DNA of 64,000 bases from Hallella multisaccharivorax DSM 17128 (GTDB lineage Bacteria; Bacteroidota; Bacteroidia; Bacteroidales; Bacteroidaceae): positions 1,303,598-1,367,597 of the forward strand of contig NZ_GL945017.1 of assembly GCF_000218235.1 (NCBI RefSeq). Direction: 5' to 3'. Each line of letters starts with the position of its first letter. The stretch's first letter is position 1. The notes beneath the pieces are model-generated. The model was not told the DNA's origin. It ran no database searches and saw only the letters and a list, made by a program, of their open reading frames with translations. Shown one piece after another: positions 8,021 to 17,447 of the stretch. The position numbers and the translations under genes were made by a program.

Positions 8021-10039
8021 ATGGTAAAAGAGAAACATATCGGTATTGTGGCTCACGATCCATATCTTGAGCCCTTTGAGGATGCCATAAAAGGGCGTCA
8101 TGATCATGCTGTATGGAAAATCAGCCAGCTCACTCAAAATGGCAAACTGACCCTGTCTGATTTTGCTAACGGTTACGATTATTACGGTTTGCATAAAGTA
8201 CGCGGGGGCTGGGTTTTCCGAGAGTGGGCACCTAATGCAACTGATATTTATCTTGTCGGCGACTTTAATGATTGGACCGAACAGGAAGCCTATCGTTGTA
8301 GAAGGATAGTGGGTACGGGTAACTGGGAGCTCACGCTTCCCACTAAGGCCTTAAAGCATGGTGACCTGTTTAAGATGCATGTCAAGTGGAACGGGGGAGC
8401 GGGCGAACGTATCCCCGCATGGGCAACACGTGTCGTACAGGATGATCAGACAAAGATTTTCTCAGCACAGGTTTGGGCTCCCAGAAAATACCATTGGAAG
8501 AAGAATAGGTTCAAGCCTTCCCGTAATCCATTGCTCATCTATGAGTGCCACATCGGAATGGCGCAGGATGCTGAGAAAGTGGGTTCCTACACAGAGTTTA
8601 AAGACAACGTCCTCCCAAGAATCGTGAAGGACGGATATAACGCCATGCAGATCATGGCCATTCAGGAGCATCCCTATTATGGCAGTTTCGGCTATCATGT
8701 GAGTTCCTTCTTTGCTCCGTCGAGCCGTTTTGGTACTCCCGAGGAGCTGAAGGCACTGATTGATGCCGCCCATGAGCAGGGTATCGCCGTCATCATGGAT
8801 ATCGTGCATTCGCATGCCGTGAAGAATGAAGTGGAGGGATTGGGTAACTTTGCGGGTGATCCCAATCAGTATTTCTATCCAGGCGAGCGGCATGAGCATC
8901 CTGCTTGGGACAGTCTCTGTTTCGACTATGGTAAGGATGACGTCATTCATTTCTTGTTGTCTAACTGTAAGTATTGGTTGGATGAATACCATTTTGATGG
9001 TTTCCGCTTTGATGGCGTGACTTCAATGCTCTATTACAGCCATGGCTTGGGCGAGGCTTTCACCAACTATGGTGACTATTTCAATGGACATGAGGACGAC
9101 AATGCCATTTGTTATCTCACGATGGCCAATAAGCTCATCCATGAAGTGAATCCTAATGCCATCACAATTGCCGAGGAGGTGAGTGGCATGCCGGGCCTTG
9201 CTGCTAAGTATGAGGATGGTGGCTATGGTTTTGATTACCGTCTGGCCATGAATATACCTGACTATTGGATCAAGACCATCAAGGAGCAGAAAGATGAGGA
9301 CTGGAAACCCAGCAGCATCTTCTGGGAAGTGAAGAACCGTCGTGCTGACGAGGAGACGATCTCTTACTGTGAAAGTCACGACCAGGCATTGGTGGGAGAC
9401 AAGACCATTATCTTCAGACTGATAGACGCTGATATGTACTGGCATTTTAAACATGGCGATGAAACCGATCTCGTGCGCAGGGGCATTGCCTTGCATAAGA
9501 TGATCAGGCTGGTGACAGCGTCTGCCATGAATGGCGGATACCTTAATTTCATGGGCAATGAGTTTGGACATCCCGAATGGATTGACTTCCCGCGGGAAGG
9601 TAATGGCTGGAGTTACAAGTACGCTCGGCGTCAGTGGAACCTGGTTGATAATCCTGACCTTGACTACCATTATCTCGGTGATTTCGACAAAGCCATGCTT
9701 GCTGTCATTAAAAGTGAGAAGAACTTTAATCTCACCCCCGTACAGGAGATATGGCACAATGACGGTGATCAGATTCTCGCTTTTGAGCGGGGAGAGCTGG
9801 TGTTTGTCTTCAATTTTTCTCCAGTGAGAAGCTTCGCAGATTATGGCTTCCTGGTGAGGAATGGCGAATACCAGGTGGTTCTCAACACCGACGCGAAGGT
9901 GTTCGGTGGAAACGGACTCGCCGACGACACTGTGGCTCACTTTACCAACTTTGATCCTCTCTATGAGAAGGATGACAAGGGCTGGCTGAAGCTTTATATC
10001 CCTGCCCGCACGGCAGTAGTGTTAAGAAAGAAGAAATAG
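8021..10039 (+). CDS. glgB: 1,4-alpha-glucan branching enzyme (GH13)
   Basis: 672 residues. It makes alpha-1,6 branches in glycogen. An N-terminal CBM48-like domain (GGWVFREWAPNATDIYLVGDFNDW, 62-85) precedes the GH13 barrel. Catalytic residues: D331 (DGFRFDGVTSM), E385 (IAEEVSGMPG) and the transition-state D454 (CESHDQALVGD). The sequence pattern is closer to the eukaryote-like short branching enzymes than to E. coli GlgB, as is usual in Bacteroidota. The start at ATG 8021 was chosen over an upstream in-frame start at 7859 that would overlap the MORN gene; the CBM48 region begins soon after. The next gene begins one base after its stop. Confidence 0.96.
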   Translation: MVKEKHIGIVAHDPYLEPFEDAIKGRHDHAVWKISQLTQNGKLTLSDFANGYDYYGLHKVRGGWVFREWAPNATDIYLVGDFNDWTEQEAYRCRRIVGTGNWELTLPTKALKHGDLFKMHVKWNGGAGERIPAWATRVVQDDQTKIFSAQVWAPRKYHWKKNRFKPSRNPLLIYECHIGMAQDAEKVGSYTEFKDNVLPRIVKDGYNAMQIMAIQEHPYYGSFGYHVSSFFAPSSRFGTPEELKALIDAAHEQGIAVIMDIVHSHAVKNEVEGLGNFAGDPNQYFYPGERHEHPAWDSLCFDYGKDDVIHFLLSNCKYWLDEYHFDGFRFDGVTSMLYYSHGLGEAFTNYGDYFNGHEDDNAICYLTMANKLIHEVNPNAITIAEEVSGMPGLAAKYEDGGYGFDYRLAMNIPDYWIKTIKEQKDEDWKPSSIFWEVKNRRADEETISYCESHDQALVGDKTIIFRLIDADMYWHFKHGDETDLVRRGIALHKMIRLVTASAMNGGYLNFMGNEFGHPEWIDFPREGNGWSYKYARRQWNLVDNPDLDYHYLGDFDKAMLAVIKSEKNFNLTPVQEIWHNDGDQILAFERGELVFVFNFSPVRSFADYGFLVRNGEYQVVLNTDAKVFGGNGLADDTVAHFTNFDPLYEKDDKGWLKLYIPARTAVVLRKKK

Positions 10040-10040
10040 G

Positions 10041-11210
10041 ATGTCAATGCAACGCAAAGATGGCACGATGAGCATGAGAATTATCTGTGCCATCTTTTTC
10101 TTGGTTTTCACTTCTCTCTATCTTTACAAGTATCAGTCAGACATTCTGGCTGTTACCCAACATGTGCTGTCAAATGGTGCCACACATTATAATAAGGTGA
10201 TAGGAACAATCCTCATCACGTTGTCTTTGTGGTTGGTACAGATAGCTGTTCATGCTGCTTCGAAGCTTAACCACCGTGCGCATGCCTTGACCTATATTCC
10301 GTCGTTGTTGTTATTGGCAGTCTTGACCGATGTCTCTCCCCATTTGGCCATTGGTAATTATTTGGGTGTCTGGCTTTGGCTGTTCCCTTTGCTGATGGTT
10401 CTCTATGTGGGTGTGGTGTGGTTCTTCAAGCAGCTGGAGTCTATGGAACCGGTTTCTTTGTCGTTTGGTCTCTTTTCGCGCTTGACATGGGTGAATCTTT
10501 TGCAGATGTTGATCATGGCTCTTGTTGTTTGTGGAATAGGCTGTTCTGATACGGTATTTCATTGTCGTATGCGCATGGAGAGTGATTTACTGAAAGGAGA
10601 TTATGTGGCAGCCGCACGGGTTGGCAAGCATGTGGAAGAGACGGACAGCAGTTTGACAATGCTCCGTATATTGGCATTGACCAAGACAAACAGCCTTTGC
10701 GAACGGCTGTTTGAGTATCCTTTGACTGGTGGATCTGATGCTATGTTTCCGAATGGCACTTCCGTGAAGGTAATGATGCTGCCAGAAGACAGTATCTATG
10801 CTAACTTTGGTGTGGTGTTTAAGGAGAAACTGAGGCCTTTGACCTATCTTCAATTTGTCAACAAAAGCAAGTACACTAATAAGGTCTCAAAGGATTGGTT
10901 ACTTTGCGCTTATTTGCTTGATTGTAATCTCGATCAATTCGTCAAGACTTTGCCGAGCTATTATCAAGTCACTCAACCTTTGCCCAAAGCTTTTCGAGAA
11001 GCACTGGTACTGTACAACCATTTGAGAAAGAAGCCGAAAATCATCTATCGGGAATCGACAATGGACGCAGACTATGAGGACTTCAAGAAGGCTTATTATT
11101 TGTCTTCTGATCCTACTGCCAGAATATCAAATGTAAAAGACAACTTCGGCACTACTTATTGGTTCTACTATTTGACTCATGCTGCCACACATCCTGTTAG
11201 GAGCGTGTAG
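10041..11210 (+). CDS. Multi-spanning membrane protein, DUF6057-like
   Basis: 389 residues. About five hydrophobic segments fall in the first 180 residues (around 12-28, 55-70, 82-97, 105-128, 150-168), followed by a soluble C-terminal half with a TPR-like helical look (DYVAAARVGKHVEETDSS). It resembles Bacteroidota membrane proteins annotated DUF6057, an assignment made from memory. ATG at 10041 follows the glgB stop by one base, so translation is probably coupled. The 3' end overlaps the convergent pssA stop by 14 bp. Function unknown. Confidence 0.7.
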   Translation: MSMQRKDGTMSMRIICAIFFLVFTSLYLYKYQSDILAVTQHVLSNGATHYNKVIGTILITLSLWLVQIAVHAASKLNHRAHALTYIPSLLLLAVLTDVSPHLAIGNYLGVWLWLFPLLMVLYVGVVWFFKQLESMEPVSLSFGLFSRLTWVNLLQMLIMALVVCGIGCSDTVFHCRMRMESDLLKGDYVAAARVGKHVEETDSSLTMLRILALTKTNSLCERLFEYPLTGGSDAMFPNGTSVKVMMLPEDSIYANFGVVFKEKLRPLTYLQFVNKSKYTNKVSKDWLLCAYLLDCNLDQFVKTLPSYYQVTQPLPKAFREALVLYNHLRKKPKIIYRESTMDADYEDFKKAYYLSSDPTARISNVKDNFGTTYWFYYLTHAATHPVRSV

Positions 11211-11949
11211 GGGTCAGTTTGTCATTGATAATAGAAGTGAATATATAGATCAAGATTACAATCCACCATGAGCACAGGAAGCCAGCAAGAAAGCCGTGCC
11301 CTTTGATACCGTAAAAGATGGTGGACGCCAGGATAATAATAGCTGTAGATGCAATGAAAGAATAGCGAAGTTCATTGCCTTTCCAATTCCAATGCTTGAA
11401 CTTCAAGGCAAACATGGGTATTTCAGAAATGAGCAGCCAAGAGCTCAGGAGCATCAAGGCGATTATTATCCATGCACCGGCTGTCAGCGTTTCGAACCAA
11501 CTGCCAAGAGAGAGAATCAGTGACCCCCAAAACAAGGCATTGGCAGGGGTGGGCAGTCCGATAAAGCCCATGGACTGTCGTGTGTCAAGATTGAACTTGG
11601 CAAGACGGAGTGCTGAAAAGGCCGCCATAATGTAGGCAATGAAAGGAATATAGTCGGCAGCTCTACCTAATGCAGAAGGAAACGGCATTACAACCAATTG
11701 TGAAAAAATGATAGTGGAGGGCGCTACGCCAAATGTAACATCATCGGCAAGGGAATCAAGCTCTTTCCCAATGGGGGAAGATATATGGAATGCCCTTGCA
11801 CTCATGCCATCGAAAAAGTCGAATATCGCACCGATGATAATCCATAACAGTGCTAAATCAGGGCTGGCAAAAAAAGCAAAGCACGTGGCGATGCAACCTG
11901 AGATGAGATTGCAACAAGTCAAAATATTTGGGAAATTAATGAGTTTCAT
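11197..11949 (-). CDS. pssA: CDP-diacylglycerol-serine O-phosphatidyltransferase
   Basis: 250 residues. It makes phosphatidylserine from CDP-diacylglycerol and serine at the inner membrane. The CDP-alcohol phosphatidyltransferase signature D-x2-D-G-x2-A-R-x8-G-x3-D-x3-D is complete ([12 protein letters not shown]...[10 protein letters not shown]), with several membrane helices. The start is ATG 11949 ([12 protein letters not shown]), which overlaps the psd stop; the frame could extend to 12009 but only inside psd. It is paired with psd in one operon. Confidence 0.96.
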   Translation of the reverse strand: MKLINFPNILTCCNLISGCIATCFAFFASPDLALLWIIIGAIFDFFDGMSARAFHISSPIGKELDSLADDVTFGVAPSTIIFSQLVVMPFPSALGRAADYIPFIAYIMAAFSALRLAKFNLDTRQSMGFIGLPTPANALFWGSLILSLGSWFETLTAGAWIIIALMLLSSWLLISEIPMFALKFKHWNWKGNELRYSFIASTAIIILASTIFYGIKGHGFLAGFLCSWWIVILIYIFTSIINDKLTPTRS

Positions 11950-12641
11950 CTCTTTAATTTTGCTATAATTGTCTGATCTCCTACAGTTTTCTGATTCATC
12001 TTGACACATATCTCTGAATTCAGAGGCAGGAAAATATCTACGCGTGACCCCAACTTGATAAAGCCCAGGTGCTCGTCAATGAAGCATTCCTCTCCCTCTT
12101 TGGCGTAAGTGATGATACGACGTGCGACAGCCCCGGCAATCTGACGGCATAAAATGTCTGTGCCATCGTCGGTGGTAATCATAGTGTCGGCGTGCTCGTT
12201 TTCCATGCTTGCCTTGGGGAGCCAAGCCTTATGATAGTTGCCGTTAAAGTGTTTCACAAACTTTACGCACCCGTCAACGGGAAACCAGTTTGCATGAACA
12301 TTGGTAATGCCCATGAAGATGGAGATCTGGATGCGGCGGTCGTGGAAGTAGATGTTTTCATTCACTTCTTCTATGACGACGATCTTTCCGTCAGCTGGCG
12401 CTACCACTATGCCGTTCGTATCCTCTAAGTTCAGATAGCGTATAGGACACTGGTAGAAATTGACAGCAATGGCATAAACAATACCGAAAGCAATGATGAA
12501 AGTCCAAAAAGGCCATGCTGCGGCTACATAGTGCCAGAGGATAAAACCCATAATAGCAATAAAGACGAAGCCACCAACCAATTGGTCAATGCCCTCTCTA
12601 TGTATACGTATCTTCTTAAGCTTCTTAATTCTTTTGCCCAT
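11946..12641 (-). CDS. psd: Phosphatidylserine decarboxylase, short form
   Basis: 231 residues. It converts phosphatidylserine to phosphatidylethanolamine. Two hydrophobic segments (about 21-37 and 44-61) precede the catalytic part: APADGKI (81-87), [11 protein letters not shown] (114-124) and the self-cleavage site LGS at 197-199, where the pyruvoyl group forms from S199. Length and motif match the short archaeal/Bacteroidota type. Its stop overlaps the pssA start by 4 bp (ATGA), so the two consecutive steps are translationally coupled. Confidence 0.96.
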   Translation of the reverse strand: MGKRIKKLKKIRIHREGIDQLVGGFVFIAIMGFILWHYVAAAWPFWTFIIAFGIVYAIAVNFYQCPIRYLNLEDTNGIVVAPADGKIVVIEEVNENIYFHDRRIQISIFMGITNVHANWFPVDGCVKFVKHFNGNYHKAWLPKASMENEHADTMITTDDGTDILCRQIAGAVARRIITYAKEGEECFIDEHLGFIKLGSRVDIFLPLNSEICVKMNQKTVGDQTIIAKLKR

Positions 12642-12696
12642 GACTTGTAACCTGACTGTAAAAATGCAGGGTCGAATAAGTGTTTCCTTTTCACTG

Positions 12697-12704
12697 CAAA
12701 GGTA
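12697..12704 (-). promoter_or_regulatory. psd-pssA promoter -7 box (TACCTTTG)
   Basis: Minus strand TACCTTTG, 55 bp upstream of the psd ATG; divergent from dnaE. Confidence 0.6.
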
Positions 12705-12768
12705 AATATTTTATATTAAACACACAAATATTTTAGGTTCTTCTTTTGGACATGTCGTTTTTTAAATG

Positions 12769-12776
12769 TAACTTTA
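12769..12776 (+). promoter_or_regulatory. dnaE promoter -7 box (TAACTTTA)
   Basis: TAACTTTA, 19 bp upstream of the dnaE ATG; one base from consensus TAnnTTTG. Confidence 0.55.
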
Positions 12777-12795
12777 CACTCGTAAAGTCATTTTC

Positions 12796-15700
12796 ATGGA
12801 AGATTTTATTCATTTACACGTACATACTCATTATAGCATTCTTGACGGGCAGTCTAAAGTCACACACCTTGTTGATAAGGCTATCGGTGATGGTATGAAG
12901 GGCATGGCCATCACGGATCATGGTGTTATGTATGGCATCAAAGAGTTCTCAGATTATTGTGCCTCAGTCAATAAGAAACGTAAGGCTGAGGGGAAAGAGC
13001 TTTTCAAGCCTATCTTTGGCTGTGAGATGTATGTGGCGCACCATCATAAGGAAGACAAGGATAAAGCGGCAGGCGATGGCTCGGGATACCATTTAATCGT
13101 GTTAGCCAAGAACTATCATGGTTATAAGAATCTCATTAAATTGGTGAGCCGTTCATGGATTGATGGGTATTACTATCGTCCAAGAACTGACCGTTATGAT
13201 CTTGAGAAATATCACGAGGACTTGATTGTGAGTTCAGCGTGTCTGGGAGGAGAGATTCCTCAAAAGATAATGTCAGGTGACATAAAAGGAGCCAGAGAAG
13301 CTGTGGAATGGTATCACCATGTGTTTGGCGATGACTTCTATCTTGAGCTTCAGCGTCATCAGGTGACGGATCCCTCCTTGCATGCCAACCGTGAGACATA
13401 TCCTTTGCAGCAGAAAGTCAACCGTGTTTTAATGCAATTTGCCAAGGAATACGGTATCAAGCTGATCTGTACCAACGATTGTCATTTCGAAGACAAAGAG
13501 ACTGCAGAAGCTCATGACCATTTGCTCTGTTTGTCAACGAGTAAGGATTTGGACGATCCCACACGTATGGTCTATACCAAGCAGGAATGGTTTAAGACGC
13601 GTGCTGAGATGAACGCTATTTTCTCTGATGTTCCCGAGGCCTTGAGCAATACATTAGAAATTCTCGATAAAGTTGAGACCTACAGCATTGACCATGGTCC
13701 CATTATGCCTTTCTTTCCTATTCCTGAGAGTTTCGGTACAGAGGAGGAATGGCATAAGAAGTTTACAGAAGAACAGCTCTATAAAGAGTTTACCTCTGAT
13801 GAGAATGGCGAGAACTCCTTGCCTAAAGATAAGGCAGATGCGGTGATAAAGCGCCTGGGCGGATATGATAAGGTCTACCGCATCAAGTTTGAGGCAGACT
13901 ATTTGGCTAAACTCGCTTACGACGGTGCTAAAAAACGGTATGGTGACCCAATTCCAGAAGAGGTTGAGGAGCACGTGAAGTTTGAGCTTCATGTAATGAA
14001 AACCATGGGTTTTCCAGGATATTTCCTTATTGTGCAGGACTTTATCAATGCAGCCCGCGATCAGTTAGGCGTTTGGGTCGGTCCTGGACGTGGGTCGGCT
14101 GCTGGTTCTGTGGTGGCTTATTGTTTAGGAATTACAAAGATAGATCCTTTGAAATACGATCTTCTGTTTGAGCGTTTCCTCAATCCTGACCGTGTCAATC
14201 TGCCGGATATTGATACTGATTTCGATGATGACGGCCGCGGGAAAGTGCTGCAATGGGTGATGGATAAGTATGGGAAGGAAAATTGCGCGCATATCATTAC
14301 TTATTCGAGCATGGCTACTAAGAACTCGATTGCTGATGTAGCGCGTGTGGAGAAATTGCCATTGGAGCGTGCCAACGCTTTGAAAAAAGCGATTCCGGAC
14401 CGCTTGCCAGATGGTTTGAAGATGAATCTCGCCAATGCCATCAAGTGTACCCCGGAGTTGCGTGAGGCCGAGAGCTCAGTAGATCCGAGGGAGCGCAACA
14501 CTATCAAATACGCTAAAATGCTGGAGGGTACTATCCGTGGTACCGGAATCCATGCCTGTGGATTCATTATATGTCGTGATCCAATCAGTGATTGGGTGCC
14601 CGTGTCCACTGCCGACGACCCTGATTTCCCCGATCGTAAATGTGATGTAACACAGTATGACGGACATGTGATTGAATCAACGGGTCTCATCAAAATGGAC
14701 TTCCTTGGTTTGAAGACACTCTCCGAACTTAAGGAAGCTGTAAAGGTTGTCAAGCAAACTACGGGAGAGGATGTGGACCTTGATACTATACCCATTGATG
14801 ATGAATTGACCTATAAGCTTTATCAGGAGGGTCGGACGATAGGAACCTTTCAGTTTGAATCCCCTGGTATGCAGAAGTATCTTAAAGAGTTGCATCCTAC
14901 TGTCTTTGAGGATCTGATAGCTATGAATGCGCTTTATCGGCCGGGGCCTATGGACTATATTCCCGAGTTTATCGCGCGTAAGAAAGACCCCTCGCGTATC
15001 AAGTACGATATTCCCTGCATGGAGAAGTACCTAAAGGATACTTATGGTATCACCGTCTATCAGGAGCAGGTGATGCTTCTGTCAAGACAACTTGCCAACT
15101 TCACGCGCGGTGAAAGTGATGCCTTGCGTAAGGCTATGGGTAAGAAGAAGAAGGCTATCGTTGATGCGATGAAGCCGAAGTTTCTGAAACAAGGTGCGGA
15201 GAATGGCCACGACCCAAAGATTCTTGAGAAGATATGGGGCGATTGGGAGAAGTTTGCATCCTATGCCTTCAATAAGTCCCATGCCACTTGCTATTCGTGG
15301 GTTGCTTATCAGACAGCATATCTGAAGGCTCACTATCCAGCCGAGTATATGGCGGCACTGATGACCCGCCGTTTCTTCGACATTGGCGAGATTACAAAGC
15401 TCATGGAAGAGTGTAAGGTAATGGGGATACCCACCCTTGGGCCGAGTGTCAATGAGAGCTATTCAAAGTTTGGTGTTAACGATAAAGGTGAGATACGTTT
15501 TGGTTTGTCAGCTATCAAGGGAATGGGTTCTGCTGCCGCGTCTGCTATAGTAAGTGAACGCAAGGCGCACGGACCTTACAAAGATATTTATGACTTTGCT
15601 GAACGTGTCAGCTTGAAAGATGTCAATCGCAAGGCTTTTGAGAGCTTGGCATTGAGTGGAGGCTTCGATTGTTTTGGTTTGATGCGTGAGCAATATCTTG

Positions 15701-16515
15701 CTACCAATGCAAAAGGTGAGGCCTTTCTTGATAGTCTCGTAAGATTTGGTCAGCAGTACCAGCAGGATAAGAAAGACGCAGCTAACTCTCTCTTCGGTGT
15801 CATGAGTGCGGAGGTGGCTGTAGCATTGCCTCCAGCTCCCAAGGCCGAAGAATGGAGTAGTATTGAAAAACTGAGTAGAGAAAAAGACTTGGTGGGCATT
15901 TACCTGTCAGCGCACCCACTTGACGACTTCGCTCTCATACTTAATAATATGTGTAATACCACATGCATCGAGGTCGGTGACCGTAGCAGGCAGGAAGAGC
16001 TTTCACAGCGCGAGGACATTACCTTTGGTGGAATCGTCACGAAAGTATCTCAGAGATTCACCAAGCGTGGCAGTCCCTTCGGTCTGGTGACGATAGAAGA
16101 CTTCAGCGGTTCTGGAGAGATAGCCTTGTTTGGTGAGGAATGGGGCAAATGGAATGGGAAACTTGCCATGGGTTGTTCGGTATTCATTAAGGCAAAGTAT
16201 GTCAAGCTCTTTCCCACCAGTCAATCTTATTCGTTGGCGATCCAGAATATTGAGTACCTTCAAACGGTGAAGGATGAGCGTATCGAACGGTTCACGATCA
16301 ATGTGCCCAGTAAAGCCATTGATGAGACTACGGTCAATGACGTGATGTCCATAGTTACTGACAGCCCTGGACATACGGAATTGTTTTTCAACATTATTGA
16401 TGAGGAAAACCATGTTAATGTGCTCTTACGTTCACAAAAACAGCAAATAGAGGTGGGGAAAGAGCTCGTCCAATACATTGATGGAAGATCGGAGATGAGC
16501 TATCATGTCAATTAA
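12796..16515 (+). CDS. dnaE: DNA polymerase III alpha subunit
   Basis: 1239 residues; the replicative polymerase. The N-terminal PHP domain begins HLHVHTHYSILDGQSK; the C-family polymerase active site LPDIDTDF gives aspartates D471 and D473; GPGRGSAAGS, a tandem HhH region, and an OB-fold near the C-terminus (GGIVTKVSQRFTKRGSPFGL) follow. It is about 80 residues longer than E. coli DnaE, largely from an acidic segment (about 315-395) between PHP and palm domains. It starts a unit of dnaE followed 32 bp later by tsaE. Confidence 0.97.
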   Translation: MEDFIHLHVHTHYSILDGQSKVTHLVDKAIGDGMKGMAITDHGVMYGIKEFSDYCASVNKKRKAEGKELFKPIFGCEMYVAHHHKEDKDKAAGDGSGYHLIVLAKNYHGYKNLIKLVSRSWIDGYYYRPRTDRYDLEKYHEDLIVSSACLGGEIPQKIMSGDIKGAREAVEWYHHVFGDDFYLELQRHQVTDPSLHANRETYPLQQKVNRVLMQFAKEYGIKLICTNDCHFEDKETAEAHDHLLCLSTSKDLDDPTRMVYTKQEWFKTRAEMNAIFSDVPEALSNTLEILDKVETYSIDHGPIMPFFPIPESFGTEEEWHKKFTEEQLYKEFTSDENGENSLPKDKADAVIKRLGGYDKVYRIKFEADYLAKLAYDGAKKRYGDPIPEEVEEHVKFELHVMKTMGFPGYFLIVQDFINAARDQLGVWVGPGRGSAAGSVVAYCLGITKIDPLKYDLLFERFLNPDRVNLPDIDTDFDDDGRGKVLQWVMDKYGKENCAHIITYSSMATKNSIADVARVEKLPLERANALKKAIPDRLPDGLKMNLANAIKCTPELREAESSVDPRERNTIKYAKMLEGTIRGTGIHACGFIICRDPISDWVPVSTADDPDFPDRKCDVTQYDGHVIESTGLIKMDFLGLKTLSELKEAVKVVKQTTGEDVDLDTIPIDDELTYKLYQEGRTIGTFQFESPGMQKYLKELHPTVFEDLIAMNALYRPGPMDYIPEFIARKKDPSRIKYDIPCMEKYLKDTYGITVYQEQVMLLSRQLANFTRGESDALRKAMGKKKKAIVDAMKPKFLKQGAENGHDPKILEKIWGDWEKFASYAFNKSHATCYSWVAYQTAYLKAHYPAEYMAALMTRRFFDIGEITKLMEECKVMGIPTLGPSVNESYSKFGVNDKGEIRFGLSAIKGMGSAAASAIVSERKAHGPYKDIYDFAERVSLKDVNRKAFESLALSGGFDCFGLMREQYLATNAKGEAFLDSLVRFGQQYQQDKKDAANSLFGVMSAEVAVALPPAPKAEEWSSIEKLSREKDLVGIYLSAHPLDDFALILNNMCNTTCIEVGDRSRQEELSQREDITFGGIVTKVSQRFTKRGSPFGLVTIEDFSGSGEIALFGEEWGKWNGKLAMGCSVFIKAKYVKLFPTSQSYSLAIQNIEYLQTVKDERIERFTINVPSKAIDETTVNDVMSIVTDSPGHTELFFNIIDEENHVNVLLRSQKQQIEVGKELVQYIDGRSEMSYHVN

Positions 16516-16547
16516 AATCAGATAAAGAAGTAATAAAATAGAAGTAA

Positions 16548-16958
16548 ATGAAGATTATCATCAAATCCCTTGACAACATCCGTGAAGCTGCCCGAGAGTT
16601 TGTCCATAACATGGGGGAAAGCCATGTGTTTGCGTTCTATGGCAAGATGGGTGCGGGGAAGACGACTTTTATTAAGGCGTTGTGTGAAGAGTTGGGCGTA
16701 GATGATGTGATCACATCTCCTACATTCGCTATTGTCAATGACTATACCGCAGAAGATGACCAACACATCTACCATTTTGATTTCTATCGAATCAAGAAGC
16801 TGGAAGAAGTCTTCGATATGGGTTACGAGGATTATTTCTACAGCGGCAGTCTGTGCTTTATAGAATGGCCGGAACTCATAGAGGAGATTCTCCCTGGAGA
16901 TTCCATTAAAGTCACAATCACACAGCTTGAAGACGGCAGCAGGGAAGTGGAGTTCTAA
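16548..16958 (+). CDS. tsaE: tRNA threonylcarbamoyladenosine biosynthesis ATPase TsaE
   Basis: 136 residues, normal length. It is the ATPase partner of TsaB/TsaD in making t6A37 in tRNAs that read ANN codons. Walker A is GKMGAGKTT (32-40); the SPTFAIVNDY and HFDFYRI segments and the C-terminal EWPE match the family. It sits 32 bp after dnaE. Confidence 0.95.
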   Translation: MKIIIKSLDNIREAAREFVHNMGESHVFAFYGKMGAGKTTFIKALCEELGVDDVITSPTFAIVNDYTAEDDQHIYHFDFYRIKKLEEVFDMGYEDYFYSGSLCFIEWPELIEEILPGDSIKVTITQLEDGSREVEF

Positions 16959-17006
16959 ATCTGCGTTTTTTATGACATAAAGTTTGTGCAGTTGAGTGTA
17001 ATTGTT

Positions 17007-17014
17007 TAATTTTG
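17007..17014 (+). promoter_or_regulatory. trxA promoter -7 box (TAATTTTG)
   Basis: TAATTTTG, 41 bp upstream of the trxA ATG; an AAAGAAAGGA stretch lies in the leader. Confidence 0.65.
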
Positions 17015-17055
17015 CAAATACATTACTTTACAGACATTAAAGAAAGGAACAAATC

Positions 17056-17376
17056 ATGACAGTAGAAGTAACAGCTGATAATTTCGAGAAGCTGAAAAAT
17101 GGCGACCTCCCTTTGGTCGTAGATTTGTGGGCGACGTGGTGCGGTCCGTGCCGCATGGTAGGACCTATCATAGAAGAGCTCTCCAACGAATACGAGGGTA
17201 AGGTTGTCGTTGGCAAGTGTGATATCGAAGAGAATGAGGACATCCCCATGCAGTATGGCGTTCGTAACATTCCTACTATTCTCTTCTTTAAGAATGGCCA
17301 GCTCGTTGATAAGTTTGTTGGCGCCGCAGCTAAGAGCAAGCTTCAGGAAAAGTTTGATAAGCTTATTGAGGCATAA
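17056..17376 (+). CDS. trxA: Thioredoxin
   Basis: 106 residues. Classic thioredoxin with active site WCGPC (C29, C32), cis-proline region RNIPTI and GAAAKSKL near the C-terminus. It reduces cytoplasmic protein disulfides. Own promoter and a strong terminator, directly behind which a group II intron is inserted. Confidence 0.96.
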   Translation: MTVEVTADNFEKLKNGDLPLVVDLWATWCGPCRMVGPIIEELSNEYEGKVVVGKCDIEENEDIPMQYGVRNIPTILFFKNGQLVDKFVGAAAKSKLQEKFDKLIEA

Positions 17377-17401
17377 GGCTTTTCAGCACAGTTTCTAAGC
17401 A

Positions 17402-17443
17402 AACGGGAGACTTAAAAGGTTTTGTCCTTTTAAGTCTCCCGTT
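17402..17443 (+). terminator. trxA rho-independent terminator
   Basis: Perfect 18-bp stem (AACGGGAGACTTAAAAGG at 17402-17419 paired with 17426-17443) and 6-nt loop. The expected U-tract is cut short: only CTTA remains before the group II intron begins near 17448. The symmetric stem may also have served the convergent gene at 19380. Confidence 0.85.
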
Positions 17444-17447
17444 CTTA

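Noticed and set aside
9023..9940. Minus-strand open frame opposite glgB
   Set aside because: Shadow of a well-supported GH13 gene; no domain, promoter or start context.
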